Shown here in pieces: positions 9,732-17,259 of a stretch of 43,956 bases of DNA. A program made the translations under genes and the position numbers. The notes beneath the pieces were generated by a model. That model saw only the letters and a list, made by a program, of their open reading frames with translations. It did not search any database and was not told where the DNA came from. Source of the DNA: Bacteroides sp. (lineage in GTDB: Bacteria; Bacillota; Clostridia; Oscillospirales; Acutalibacteraceae); the NCBI GenBank assembly GCA_023665085.1, contig JAMPEQ010000015.1, positions 1 through 43,956 on the forward strand. Reading direction: 5' to 3'. Position 1 is the stretch's first letter, and every line of letters begins with the position of its first letter.

Positions 9732-10148
9732 TTATGATGGATATTTATATAATGTTGTACTTTCACTGCCAGCAGTAAAGGTGACTTTAAGTCTGTAATC
9801 ACAAAAAACATTTATGTTTCTTGATTTGCTTAACGCCAAAGTGTTTCCTGTTCTGCTGTTTGTCCAAGTTTCAACAGTTTCATATCCACTTGATTTTTTC
9901 TTTTGCAATTCCATTTTGATTTTCAATGTTGTTGATTTTTTTGATGTCATTGAAGCATTACAACTTGCTTTAATTCCACTGATTGAAATGCTTAATTTAT
10001 TTGTTTCAATCGTCGTATACATTATATCAGCTTGACCATTATTATTGTTGTTTAACATAGCATACACATTCAATGGATAGCTTAACAACATAACAAATGA
10101 TAAACAAATCAAAACGAATTTTTTTGAAAAACTTATTGACTTTTGCAT
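9732..10148 (-). CDS. Small secreted protein of the RHS operon
   Basis: I choose the ATG at 10148 because AAAGGAGG lies 7 nt upstream; an earlier in-frame ATG is formed by the ribosome binding site region itself. The 138-residue product has a clear signal peptide (basic MQKSISFSKK, then a hydrophobic core, then NVYA before the cleavage site), followed by an Asn-rich linker and a compact domain rich in Ser/Thr/Lys that looks all-beta. Two Cys are present (in ASCNAS and VFCDYR). It resembles small uncharacterised exported proteins found beside WapA-like genes in Clostridia (possibly DUF6147-like), but I cannot prove the family. It lies 13 nt upstream of the RHS gene, so it may help display or release it. 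That role is inference. Confidence 0.75.
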   Translation of the reverse strand: MQKSISFSKKFVLICLSFVMLLSYPLNVYAMLNNNNNGQADIMYTTIETNKLSISISGIKASCNASMTSKKSTTLKIKMELQKKKSSGYETVETWTNSRTGNTLALSKSRNINVFCDYRLKVTFTAGSESTTLYKYPS

Positions 10149-10170
10149 TCCGATTCCTCCTTTCATACTC

Positions 10171-10199
10171 CATATACCTTGAAATTCGAAAATTGTGAA
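10171..10199 (-). promoter_or_regulatory. Candidate sigma-regulated promoter of the RHS operon
   Basis: Minus strand: TTCACA, 17-nt spacer, TATATG, then the ribosome binding site of the 10148 start. The same layout (TTCACAAT, 15 nt, TATAT) occurs directly upstream of the sigma gene at 11405-11433, with GG immediately before TATAT in both. The shared element suggests recognition by the encoded sigma factor. Confidence 0.5.
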
Positions 10200-10202
10200 A
10201 AG

Positions 10203-10244
10203 AAAAATGGAAAAATTTGAAAATTTTCAAATTTTTCCATTTTT
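10203..10244. terminator. 42-nt perfect palindrome, probable bidirectional terminator
   Basis: The sequence 10203-10244 is its own reverse complement without a mismatch (centre between 10223 and 10224; halves begin AAAAATGG and end CCATTTTT). It lies 6 nt past the anti-sigma stop and just upstream of the RHS-operon promoter. U-tracts form part of the stem on both strands, so it probably ends the sigma/anti-sigma transcript and insulates the toxin operon. Confidence 0.65.
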
Positions 10245-10250
10245 ATATTA

Positions 10251-10865
10251 TTATTCGACTTCCACTGCGATTTTTATAAGCTCGTTTTTATTTATATTTC
10301 CTGATATTGAATATGTATATAAACCATTGTTCCAAATGACGCCATTTGTACCATCTGTAGTAAACAGCAAATACTCTGTATCATTAATAATTATATACTC
10401 TTTTTCTAAGCTATCAAAATTAACTTCAGTATCCAATTTATCCTTACTAACAGAAAACCAGTTTTTATTATTTTTGTATTCGTATATGATTCCCAATTGT
10501 GATTCATCTTCATAGGTTTTCTTAAATCCCTCAGGAATATATCCTACAATAATACTTTCTACACTTTCAACATCATCAATTTCAACAACAGAATATGAAA
10601 AATGATCTTTAAACTGTTTTATTATATATTTTCTTGAACTTGGAATTGCAAATGCTGTTGTTGCAAATGATAGGATAATTGCAGCTATTATAAGCGTCTG
10701 CACTGATTTTCTCGTAAGCTTATGATATTTATCTTTTCTCATTTTATCAATAAGCCTATTCATTTCCTTTTCAAATGATTTAGTGAACTCGTAATCATAT
10801 GAATCCGAAAAGTCATTCAACCAGTCATCACATGACAATGTACAGGCGTCATTAAAATTATTCAT
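10251..10865 (-). CDS. Membrane anti-sigma factor, DUF4367-like
   Basis: A 204-residue single-pass membrane protein. Residues 1-52 are cytoplasmic and charged, a hydrophobic span covers about 55-76 (LIIAAIILSFATTAFA), and the outer part has the pattern of DUF4367 domains: a start like VVEIDDVESVESIIVGYIPEGF, and an ending with YSISGNINKNELIKIAVEVE. DUF4367 proteins commonly pair with ECF-type sigma factors, as here: the start codon lies 1 nt after the sigma stop. It should hold the sigma factor at the membrane until an external signal arrives. No zinc-finger anti-sigma motif is seen in the N-terminus. Confidence 0.8.
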   Translation of the reverse strand: MNNFNDACTLSCDDWLNDFSDSYDYEFTKSFEKEMNRLIDKMRKDKYHKLTRKSVQTLIIAAIILSFATTAFAIPSSRKYIIKQFKDHFSYSVVEIDDVESVESIIVGYIPEGFKKTYEDESQLGIIYEYKNNKNWFSVSKDKLDTEVNFDSLEKEYIIINDTEYLLFTTDGTNGVIWNNGLYTYSISGNINKNELIKIAVEVE

Positions 10866-10866
10866 T

Positions 10867-11400
10867 TTAATCCCAACTTTCTAAATTCTTTTTTATTTCA
10901 AGCTTTGCAAATTGAATTTTCTTCCGTATATTATCGGCAGACAAACCATAAATCTCAGATATTTCCTTGCTTGTATATCCTAAAACATAAGTAAAGTATA
11001 TCAGATTTCTGTATTCATCATTCAAACTGTTAATCAGCATTCTTAAATCAGCTTTATCATATGAATTAAAATATTCGTCACTGATGGTATTGTCTACATC
11101 AATATCTTTAATATCATTAAAATGATATAACTGCTTTTTTTCAGTATTGTACTTCCTTAAAGCATAACCTTCAGTGATAACAGCTACATATCGTTTTGTG
11201 CTGGCAGAATTAATATCTCCTACTTTACTGAAATTTTTTGCAATATACAGAAAAGATTCCTGCAACACATCTTCAACATCATCTTGATTCTTTAGCTTTT
11301 CATATGCTATATGAGCCATCAAGCCTTTATATTTATAGTATAATTTTTTGAAGCGTTCTTTATCTTCATAATCATCAATTAAGTCTAAAAATGCTATCAT
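10867..11400 (-). CDS. ECF-like RNA polymerase sigma factor
   Basis: A 177-residue protein with sigma-70 region 2 (KNQDDVEDVLQESFLYIAKN, about residues 37-56) and a region 4 helix-turn-helix near the C-terminus (YRNLIYFTYVLGYTSKEISE, then LSADNIRKKIQFAK). There is no region 1 or 3, as in extracytoplasmic-function sigma factors. It forms an operon with the following anti-sigma gene. A conventional promoter (11438-11465) and a second one matching the RHS-operon promoter (11405-11433) lie upstream, consistent with autoregulation. From the second promoter the transcript would start at or very near the ATG, so it would be nearly leaderless. Confidence 0.88.
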   Translation of the reverse strand: MIAFLDLIDDYEDKERFKKLYYKYKGLMAHIAYEKLKNQDDVEDVLQESFLYIAKNFSKVGDINSASTKRYVAVITEGYALRKYNTEKKQLYHFNDIKDIDVDNTISDEYFNSYDKADLRMLINSLNDEYRNLIYFTYVLGYTSKEISEIYGLSADNIRKKIQFAKLEIKKNLESWD

Positions 11401-11404
11401 TATC

Positions 11405-11433
11405 TATATACCCTCAAAATATAACATTGTGAA
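11405..11433 (-). promoter_or_regulatory. Candidate autoregulated promoter of the sigma gene
   Basis: Minus strand: TTCACA, 17-nt spacer, TATATA, ending 4 nt before the sigma ATG. It matches the element upstream of the RHS operon in both boxes and in spacing. Confidence 0.45.
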
Positions 11434-11437
11434 TTTT

Positions 11438-11465
11438 ATTTTATAAAAACTAAATTTTTTGTCAA
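11438..11465 (-). promoter_or_regulatory. Vegetative-type promoter of the sigma operon
   Basis: Minus strand: TTGACA, 16-nt spacer, TAAAAT. It would yield a leader of about 30 nt that includes GAGGG upstream of the sigma ATG. Confidence 0.6.
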
Positions 11466-11472
11466 GAGATTT

Positions 11473-11505
11473 TGCCTAAATGCAGAAAAATATGGCATAA
11501 ATGCA
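11473..11505. repeat. Direct repeats upstream of the sigma promoter
   Basis: TGCCTAAATGCA (11473-11484) and GGCATAAATGCA (11494-11505) are spaced 21 bp apart, two helical turns, and lie just upstream of the -35 box. This spacing suits an activator or repressor dimer site. Confidence 0.35.
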
Positions 11506-11544
11506 AAAATTCACACTATTATAGAACTAATCAACTGAAAGAAT

Positions 11545-11572
11545 AAAAAACAAGGCAGAAAATTCTGCCTTG
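11545..11572 (-). terminator. Terminator of tnpV
   Basis: A perfect CAAGGCAGAA/TTCTGCCTTG stem (11551-11572) is followed on the minus strand by GTTTTTTATT, 7 nt past the tnpV stop. Confidence 0.85.
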
Positions 11573-11578
11573 AAATAT

Positions 11579-11950
11579 TTAGTATTTATAAATTATATCA
11601 TTATATATAATTTCTCTTGCTTGATTAGAAATGTTATTCATAATCTGCACCCATAACATTTGATTATCTGCTTTGAGTTGTTCAGTAATACCTTGACTTC
11701 CAGCAAGGTGTTTGACCAGCAAATCATATTGTTCTTTTGCTCTAACATCAATATTGTGCAAATATGAATTAAGCTTACATTGTGTTAGCAAATTGTAATA
11801 GATAACTCTATGATGTTCTTTCAAATACTCCTTATGCCTTTGTCCCCAAAAGCCTATTTCGTAATTTGTGTCTGTTGATACAAGTGCAGGAATTTTAACA
11901 TCTCCAACCTCAATATAGCTTCCGTTTAATTCTTCATATAATGATTTCAT
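11579..11950 (-). CDS. tnpV: TnpV family transposon-associated protein
   Basis: The 123-residue product starts at the ATG at 11950, which has GGAGG 8 nt upstream. It matches the TnpV pattern I know from clostridial mobile elements: MKSLYEELNGSYIEVGD at the N-terminus, a central FWGQRHKEYLKEHH, and a C-terminal TEQLKADNQMLWVQIMNNI. TnpV is a small protein of unproven function found as cargo in transposons. No transposase or integrase lies next to it, so it is probably a remnant. It sits between the toxin island and the housekeeping block, supporting a horizontal origin of the left part. Confidence 0.85.
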   Translation of the reverse strand: MKSLYEELNGSYIEVGDVKIPALVSTDTNYEIGFWGQRHKEYLKEHHRVIYYNLLTQCKLNSYLHNIDVRAKEQYDLLVKHLAGSQGITEQLKADNQMLWVQIMNNISNQAREIIYNDIIYKY

Positions 11951-12005
11951 TGCATTTTCCTCCAATATTAAAATTATCTTTATTTTATTGTTGTAAAATG
12001 CAAAA

Positions 12006-12052
12006 TGCCGTAACGATTGTTTTTACTTAATTTCAAAACCTTCGTTACGGCA
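12006..12052 (-). terminator. Inverted repeat, probable terminator of the DUF4364 gene
   Basis: TGCCGTAACGA (12006-12016) and TCGTTACGGCA (12042-12052) form a perfect 11-bp stem around a 25-nt loop; the minus strand continues TTTTGCATTTT. The large loop is unusual for an intrinsic terminator. It could instead mark the island boundary. Confidence 0.45.
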
Positions 12053-12110
12053 CCTCGGCTTATGAATTAGGATTTTTTCTTGTCTTTTTATTTTTAATCA
12101 AATAAGTATA

Positions 12111-12677
12111 TTAGAACAGCGAATTCATAAGATTTTCATAAATTCCCGAAGGATTTTGAATAAAACGTTCTTTGATAAGCTCAGCCTGTGTAAGAGTCGG
12201 AACAAATAGACTTAATGTCATAAAGTCGCTGTTAACATCACTTACGTGAAGTGTGACTCTGCATCCGTTTTCTTCCTGTTCTATTGTAACCTTGTTCTCT
12301 TTTTTATTAATTTCTCTTTTAGCAAGCTTTCTTACCAGTGCAATACTTTTCTCTCTTATAGTTATAGGCAAATCATTTTCAACAATTTCAACAGAAAATC
12401 TGCAGTCGGGTACTATGGTTAGATAGCCTTCCTCATCTTCAATAAATTTTCCGTTTTTTACCATTTTGGCAATTGCATCGGCAACTTCAAAATAATTGGC
12501 TATTTTTCCTTCAACCAAAGCATCAACAATTGTTTTGGAAGTAATTTTTTCGGTGCAATTGGCAAGAATGTAGCATACTATTATTGCAATGGTAGAGCTG
12601 GATCTTAAACCACCGTCTTCAATTCCTGCTGTAAATGCGTCAAATTCAAGTGCAGGATTATATTCTTTTTCGTTCAT
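12111..12677 (-). CDS. DUF4364 family protein, winged-helix-like
   Basis: I start it at the ATG at 12677 (188 residues), preceded by GGCGG; a longer in-frame start 36 nt upstream has no ribosome binding site. The layout matches DUF4364: an N-terminal helix-turn-helix-like half (STIAIIVCYILANCTEKITS, then a YFEVADAIAKMVKNGKFIED wing region) and an alpha/beta C-terminal half (CRVTLHVSDVNSDFMTLSLF) ending IYENLMNS. The molecular role is unknown; the fold suggests a transcriptional regulator. It is transcribed divergently from the next gene, and the two promoters share a -35 box. Confidence 0.8.
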   Translation of the reverse strand: MNEKEYNPALEFDAFTAGIEDGGLRSSSTIAIIVCYILANCTEKITSKTIVDALVEGKIANYFEVADAIAKMVKNGKFIEDEEGYLTIVPDCRFSVEIVENDLPITIREKSIALVRKLAKREINKKENKVTIEQEENGCRVTLHVSDVNSDFMTLSLFVPTLTQAELIKERFIQNPSGIYENLMNSLF

Positions 12678-12703
12678 TACAACACCGCCTTTTCTGATTT
12701 TGT

Positions 12704-12732
12704 ATTTTATCATATTTTTCTAATTCTTGCAA
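12704..12732 (-). promoter_or_regulatory. Promoter of the DUF4364 gene
   Basis: Minus strand: TTGCAA (12732-12727), 17-nt spacer, TAAAAT (12709-12704). The -35 hexamer is palindromic and is also the -35 of the opposite promoter. Confidence 0.6.
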
Positions 12733-12755
12733 TATTATATTATTTATGATATAAA
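12727..12755 (+). promoter_or_regulatory. Promoter of the DUF1858-trmK-rqcH-isp operon
   Basis: TTGCAA (12727-12732), 17-nt spacer, TATAAA (12750-12755). AAAAGGAG follows before the ATG at 12787. Confidence 0.6.
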
Positions 12756-12786
12756 TAGAGTATATGAATAAAAGGAGATTTTTAAA

Positions 12787-12987
12787 ATGACAGAGATTAC
12801 AAAAGATACAATTATTGGAGATATTTTAGATGTTTGTCCTGATGCTGCACCTTTCTTTTTAGAGATTGGTATGCATTGTCTCGGATGCCCTGCATCACGA
12901 GGCGAAACAATTGAGCAGGCGTGCATGGTGCATGGTACAGATTCGGATGAGCTTATAGAAAAAATCAATGATTTTCTTAAAAAATAA
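12787..12987 (+). CDS. DUF1858 redox-disulfide protein
   Basis: A 66-residue protein matching the DUF1858 domain (hybrid-cluster-associated redox disulfide family): TKDTIIGDILDVCPDAAPFF, then the HCLGCPAS motif with two cysteines spaced CxxC, and an IEQACMVHG helix. The CxxC probably does redox or metal chemistry in the cytoplasm; the partner is unknown. It is the first gene of the operon with a good AAAAGGAG site, and trmK starts 2 nt after its stop. Confidence 0.88.
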   Translation: MTEITKDTIIGDILDVCPDAAPFFLEIGMHCLGCPASRGETIEQACMVHGTDSDELIEKINDFLKK

Positions 12988-12989
12988 TT

Positions 12990-13616
12990 ATGATTCTATC
13001 AAAGCGACTGGCGGCGGTTGCAGAGTTGGTTAAACCCGGCTCTGCCATTGCAGATATAGGCACAGACCACGGATATATACCTGTTTATTTGTATAAAACA
13101 GGTGTTATAAAAAGTGCAGTTGCCGCAGATATAAATAAGGGACCATTATCCTCATGTCAGAAATTAATTGAGCAGGAGAGTCTTGGCAGCGCCGTAAAAA
13201 CACGATTATCAGATGGTTTAAAATCGATTTCTTCTGATGAATATGATACAATTATTATCGCAGGAATGGGCGGAGAGCTGATTGCCGATATTTTGTCAAA
13301 AAAAGATGTCAGAGATAAGCATATTATTCTTAATCCTATGACGCATCCTGAAATTGCCAGAAAGTATCTCTACGATAATGGCTTTGAGATTGATAATGAT
13401 GTTATTGTCGAAGATTCAAAGCATCATTATTCTGTTTTTGATGCTTATTATACAGGCGTCAAAAAAAATAAATCGCAATCAGATTATTACCTTGGAAATA
13501 TTAAAGATTTCAGTGACAAGGAGTATTTTATTCATCTGTACAGATATTTAAAAAATAAATCAAAGTCAGGTGAAGATTACAGTGAAATAATCAACACGCT
13601 GGAGGAAATAATATGA
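12990..13616 (+). CDS. trmK: tRNA (adenine(22)-N(1))-methyltransferase TrmK
   Basis: A 208-residue class I SAM-dependent methyltransferase of the TrmK family, which makes m1A22 in bacterial tRNAs. The N-terminus is diagnostic: LSKRLAAVAELVKPGSAIAD, followed by IGTDHGYIPVYL (SAM motif I, about residues 23-34). IIAGMGGELI (about 90-99) and LNPMTHPE (about 114-121) are further family motifs. It lacks a clear ribosome binding site, so it is probably translated by coupling to the gene 2 nt upstream. It overlaps the Nif3-like gene by 4 nt, a pairing common in Firmicutes. Confidence 0.93.
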   Translation: MILSKRLAAVAELVKPGSAIADIGTDHGYIPVYLYKTGVIKSAVAADINKGPLSSCQKLIEQESLGSAVKTRLSDGLKSISSDEYDTIIIAGMGGELIADILSKKDVRDKHIILNPMTHPEIARKYLYDNGFEIDNDVIVEDSKHHYSVFDAYYTGVKKNKSQSDYYLGNIKDFSDKEYFIHLYRYLKNKSKSGEDYSEIINTLEEII

Positions 13617-14359
13617 CAACTGTAAAAAATATTTATGATTACATAAATACTATTGCACCTTTTGATACTCAGGAGGATTGGGATAATTCAGGGTTTCTTG
13701 TTGGTGATTTCAGAGGTGAGGTTAAAAAGGTCGTTCTTTCACTTGATACGACTAAGGAAACTGTGGATTTCGCAAAGAGTGTTGATGCAGATTTAATTAT
13801 TTCTCATCATCCTGTCATTTTCGGTGGTGTTAAGAATGTAAAAAAAGATTCTGTACTTTATGAGCTTGTTATTAATAATATTGCTCAGATAAGTGTTCAT
13901 ACACCCTATGATAAGGCTTGTGGGGGTATTAATGATAATCTTGCAGATATATTCGGACTTAAAGCTGTGAGAAAGCTTGATAATGGATATCTGGTTGTGG
14001 GTGAGCTTGAAGAAGCAATGAGTATTGACGATTTTGCGTCTTACGCAGGTGATTTGCTTGGCTCAAACGGATTAAGATATACTGATACTGATAAGCTGAT
14101 AAAAACTGTTGCCGTAGGCGGCGGAGCATGCAGTGAATTTATAGATGATGCAATAGAAAATGCCGATTGTTTTTTGACAGGTGATTTAAAATATCATGAA
14201 ATGCTTGATGCTCAGCAGCTTGGATATCCTGTTATATCAGCAGGTCATTTTGAAACTGAAAACAAACCCTTTCTTATGATGAAAGATAAGCTGAAGTCAA
14301 TATTTACAGATGTGGAATTCATCATTGCACCAACGCAAAATCCTGTTTTATCAATATGA
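13613..14359 (+). CDS. Nif3-like dinuclear metal centre protein
   Basis: A 248-residue protein of the NIF3/YbgI/YqfO family (often called GTP cyclohydrolase 1 type 2). Metal ligands are visible: ISHHPVIFGG (about residues 63-72), HTPYD (about 96-100), and GHFETE near the C-terminus. It is the short form without the central insertion found in some Firmicutes proteins. The ATGA overlap with trmK and GGAGG 7 nt upstream fix the start. The physiological role is uncertain; persistent linkage to trmK suggests a link to tRNA or nucleotide metabolism. Confidence 0.92.
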   Translation: MTTVKNIYDYINTIAPFDTQEDWDNSGFLVGDFRGEVKKVVLSLDTTKETVDFAKSVDADLIISHHPVIFGGVKNVKKDSVLYELVINNIAQISVHTPYDKACGGINDNLADIFGLKAVRKLDNGYLVVGELEEAMSIDDFASYAGDLLGSNGLRYTDTDKLIKTVAVGGGACSEFIDDAIENADCFLTGDLKYHEMLDAQQLGYPVISAGHFETENKPFLMMKDKLKSIFTDVEFIIAPTQNPVLSI

Positions 14360-14411
14360 TTATTCATTAGATGAAAATTTATTGAACTGAATACAGATTA
14401 AAGGAAACTAT

Positions 14412-16103
14412 ATGGCACTTGACGGAATATTTTTATATCATTTAAAAAACGAAATAGCACAGTTTGCAGTTGACAGCAGAGTGGATAAAATTTATCAGCC
14501 GTCAAAGGATGAACTTATAATTAATCTGCGTTCCCGTGAAGGTAGTAAAAAGCTTTTACTGTCATGTAATGCTGATTCGGCAAGAATTCATTTTACCGAA
14601 TATCCGCCTGAAAATCCTGCAAAACCTCCGATGCTATGCCTTTTGCTTAGAAAAAGACTTTCAGGTGCATGGGTAACATCAATTGAACAGGACAATCTTG
14701 AACGTATTCTACGCATCAATTTCAGTGCAACAGATGAGCTTGGTGATAAGACATCATATTCATTGATTATTGAAATAATGGGAAGATATTCAAATATTAT
14801 TTTTGTAGACAGCAGAAATAAGATAATTGACTCATTTAAAAGAATTGATGAAAGTAAATCAAGGCTGAGAGAAATTTTGCCCGGATTAGAATATATTGCT
14901 CCTCCTGTACAAGATAAGCTCAATATTTTTACAGATGATTTGGAGCTGATTAAAGAAAGAATATACACAAGCAAAAAAGGCTTGTATAAAGCCGCAATGG
15001 AAACCCTTATGGGAGTGTCTCCGATTGTGTGCAGAGAAATTGAAAACGGCTTGTCTCTTGAAGATTTTAAGAGTAAGGCTGAAAATCCTGTGCCTACTGT
15101 TGTAATGGACGATACTCCAAAGGATTTTGCATTTATTGATATAAATCAATATGACACACTCTTGAACAAGCGTTATTTTGACAGCTTTTCTCAGCTTTTA
15201 GATTACTATTTTTATGAGCGTGTAAGACTTATGCGCATTAAGGCAAGAAGTGCTGACTTGTTCAAAAAAGTAAATACACTTTTAGAAAGAGCGGTAAGAA
15301 AAGCAGAAAATCGTACATCGGAACTGGAAAGCTGTAAGGACAAGGAAAAATATAAAATTTTTGGTGACCTTATTAATTCATATCAGTATATGCTGAAAAA
15401 AGGTTCACCGTATTATGATTTGCAGAATTTTTATGATAACAATAAAATGATAAGAATTCCTGCCGACGTTGCTTTAACTCCTCTTGAGAATGCGCAGAAA
15501 TATTATAAAGAATATCGAAAAAAGCATGTTGCCGAGGAAAAACTCGTTGATTTTATAAATGAAGCAAATGCTGAAAAAGCATATTTTTTAACTGTACTTG
15601 ATGCACTGACTCGGGCAGAAACTGACAGCGAAATTTCTGCGATAAAGCAAGAGCTTGCCGAGCAGGGATATATTAAATTTTCGGTACTTGGTAAAAATGC
15701 AAACAAGCGAAAATCCGAAAAGGCACTTAAGCCTTTAAAATTTAAAACGGCTGACGGTTTCAGTGTTATGGTTGGCAGAAACAATATTATGAATGACAAA
15801 CTCACAATGAAAACTGCTAAAAACTATGATACGTGGTTTCACGTTCAGTCAAGCGCAGGCAGTCATGTTATTTGTGAAACTTCGGGAACAGAGATAACAG
15901 ACAAGGCAATTCATGACTGTGCGGTAATTGCCGCATATTTCAGTGAGGCGAGAGAATCATCAAATGTTCCTGTTGATTATACACTTGTACGCAATATAAA
16001 AAAGCCAAATGGTGCAAAACCGGGCTTTGTTGTTTATGAAACATATAAAACAGAATTTGTAACTCCCACAAGGGAAGAGATAGAGGGACTTAGAGATGAG
16101 TAA
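14412..16103 (+). CDS. rqcH: Ribosome quality-control protein RqcH (NFACT family)
   Basis: A 563-residue Rqc2/NEMF/FbpA homologue. In Firmicutes RqcH binds obstructed 50S subunits and recruits tRNA-Ala to add C-terminal alanine tails. Visible features: NFACT-N starting MALDGIFLYHLKNEI, the conserved EIMGRYSNIIFVD strand (about 118-130), a long charged coiled-coil middle (about 285-420), and NFACT-R with YDTWFHVQSSAGSHVI (about 474-489) and VDYTLVRNIKKPNGAKPG. The length is normal. Ribosome binding site AAGGAA precedes the ATG. The end overlaps ispD by 8 nt. Confidence 0.95.
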   Translation: MALDGIFLYHLKNEIAQFAVDSRVDKIYQPSKDELIINLRSREGSKKLLLSCNADSARIHFTEYPPENPAKPPMLCLLLRKRLSGAWVTSIEQDNLERILRINFSATDELGDKTSYSLIIEIMGRYSNIIFVDSRNKIIDSFKRIDESKSRLREILPGLEYIAPPVQDKLNIFTDDLELIKERIYTSKKGLYKAAMETLMGVSPIVCREIENGLSLEDFKSKAENPVPTVVMDDTPKDFAFIDINQYDTLLNKRYFDSFSQLLDYYFYERVRLMRIKARSADLFKKVNTLLERAVRKAENRTSELESCKDKEKYKIFGDLINSYQYMLKKGSPYYDLQNFYDNNKMIRIPADVALTPLENAQKYYKEYRKKHVAEEKLVDFINEANAEKAYFLTVLDALTRAETDSEISAIKQELAEQGYIKFSVLGKNANKRKSEKALKPLKFKTADGFSVMVGRNNIMNDKLTMKTAKNYDTWFHVQSSAGSHVICETSGTEITDKAIHDCAVIAAYFSEARESSNVPVDYTLVRNIKKPNGAKPGFVVYETYKTEFVTPTREEIEGLRDE

Positions 16104-16773
16104 TGTTGCTGTAATTCTCGGTGCAGGTTCAGGTACAAGAATGAAAGCCGATAAAAGCAAATTGCTGCTTGATATAAACGGAAAGACAGTATTGGAAAGA
16201 ACTGTTGCAGCGTTTTCATCAATTAATGAAATTGATGAAATAATAGTTGTATGCCGTGAGAACGATTTGAATGCTTTTGAGGATGTTTTGAATAGTTATG
16301 ATGTATCTTACTGCTTTGGCGGAAGCACAAGGCAGAAAAGCGTTTCAAATGCTGTTGAAACAATTTATGATGCAGATTTGCTGATTGTTCATGATGGTGC
16401 AAGACCGCTGGTTACTGAAAAAGAAATTATTGACACATTAAATCAGGCCCAAAAGTATGGTGCTGCCGCAGTAGGTGTTCCTGTTAAAGATACAATTAAG
16501 ATTGTTGACAGAAATTTCAAAATTGTTGATACACCTGACAGAGAAACTTTAATTTCTATAAGAACTCCCCAGATTTTTGATTTTGAAATGTATAAAAAAG
16601 CTTTAAATTTGGCTTGTGAGCAGGGAGAAGATTTTACAGATGACTGCAGACTTTTTGAAAATGCAGGATATTCGGTATATGTTGTAAAAGGAGAATATTC
16701 CAATATAAAAATAACAACGCCTGAAGATATACCAATGGCAGAAAGCATACTTAAAATGCGGGGTGAAGAGTAA
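16096..16773 (+). CDS. ispD: 2-C-methyl-D-erythritol 4-phosphate cytidylyltransferase IspD
   Basis: A 225-residue MEP-pathway enzyme that joins CTP and MEP to give CDP-ME. The nucleotide-binding signature [19 protein letters not shown] is at about residues 7-25; [11 protein letters not shown] (about 95-105) and the [17 protein letters not shown] segment (about 148-164) are typical. It overlaps rqcH by 8 nt and ispF by 1 nt, so it is translationally coupled. The MEP route supplies isoprenoid precursors to this organism. Confidence 0.96.
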   Translation: MSNVAVILGAGSGTRMKADKSKLLLDINGKTVLERTVAAFSSINEIDEIIVVCRENDLNAFEDVLNSYDVSYCFGGSTRQKSVSNAVETIYDADLLIVHDGARPLVTEKEIIDTLNQAQKYGAAAVGVPVKDTIKIVDRNFKIVDTPDRETLISIRTPQIFDFEMYKKALNLACEQGEDFTDDCRLFENAGYSVYVVKGEYSNIKITTPEDIPMAESILKMRGEE

Positions 16774-17246
16774 TGAGAATAGGTCATGGATATGATGTGC
16801 ACAAGCTTGTTGAGGGCAGAACATGTATTATAGGCGGAGTAGATATTCCGAGTTCTGTTGGTTTACTTGGGCACAGTGATGCCGATGTGCTTCTTCATGC
16901 AATAAGTGATGCAATACTCGGTGCTGCCGCAATGGGTGATATAGGTCATCTTTTTCCCGATACGGATGACAAATGGAAGGGTGCAGACAGCATGGAGCTC
17001 TTAAAAGAGGTTATGCACCAATTAAACAAAAAAGGCTATAAGATTGTAAATATTGATTCTACAGTTTTGGCTCAGATTCCGAAATTAGCACCTTATATTT
17101 TAGAAATGAGGTCAAATATCGCATGCGCTTGCGGTATAGAAACCGAAAGTGTTTCAGTTAAGGCAACAACGGAGGAAGGTCTTGGATTTACTGGTGCGAA
17201 AGAGGGCATTGCTGCACATGCAGTTTGTTTAATAGAAAAAATATAA
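16773..17246 (+). CDS. ispF: 2-C-methyl-D-erythritol 2,4-cyclodiphosphate synthase IspF
   Basis: A 157-residue enzyme of normal length that cyclises CDP-ME 2-phosphate to MEcPP. The metal ligands in [12 protein letters not shown] (Asp8 and His10) and [20 protein letters not shown] (around residues 33-52) are present, as is the C-terminal [21 protein letters not shown]. It starts within the ispD stop codon region (1-nt overlap). Active as a trimer with active sites at subunit interfaces in known homologues. Confidence 0.97.
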   Translation: MRIGHGYDVHKLVEGRTCIIGGVDIPSSVGLLGHSDADVLLHAISDAILGAAAMGDIGHLFPDTDDKWKGADSMELLKEVMHQLNKKGYKIVNIDSTVLAQIPKLAPYILEMRSNIACACGIETESVSVKATTEEGLGFTGAKEGIAAHAVCLIEKI

Positions 17247-17259
17247 CGGGGGAAAGATT

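Noticed and set aside
10195-10515. 106-codon plus-strand frame opposite the anti-sigma gene
   Set aside because: It starts inside the palindrome and is a shadow of the well-supported minus-strand anti-sigma gene.
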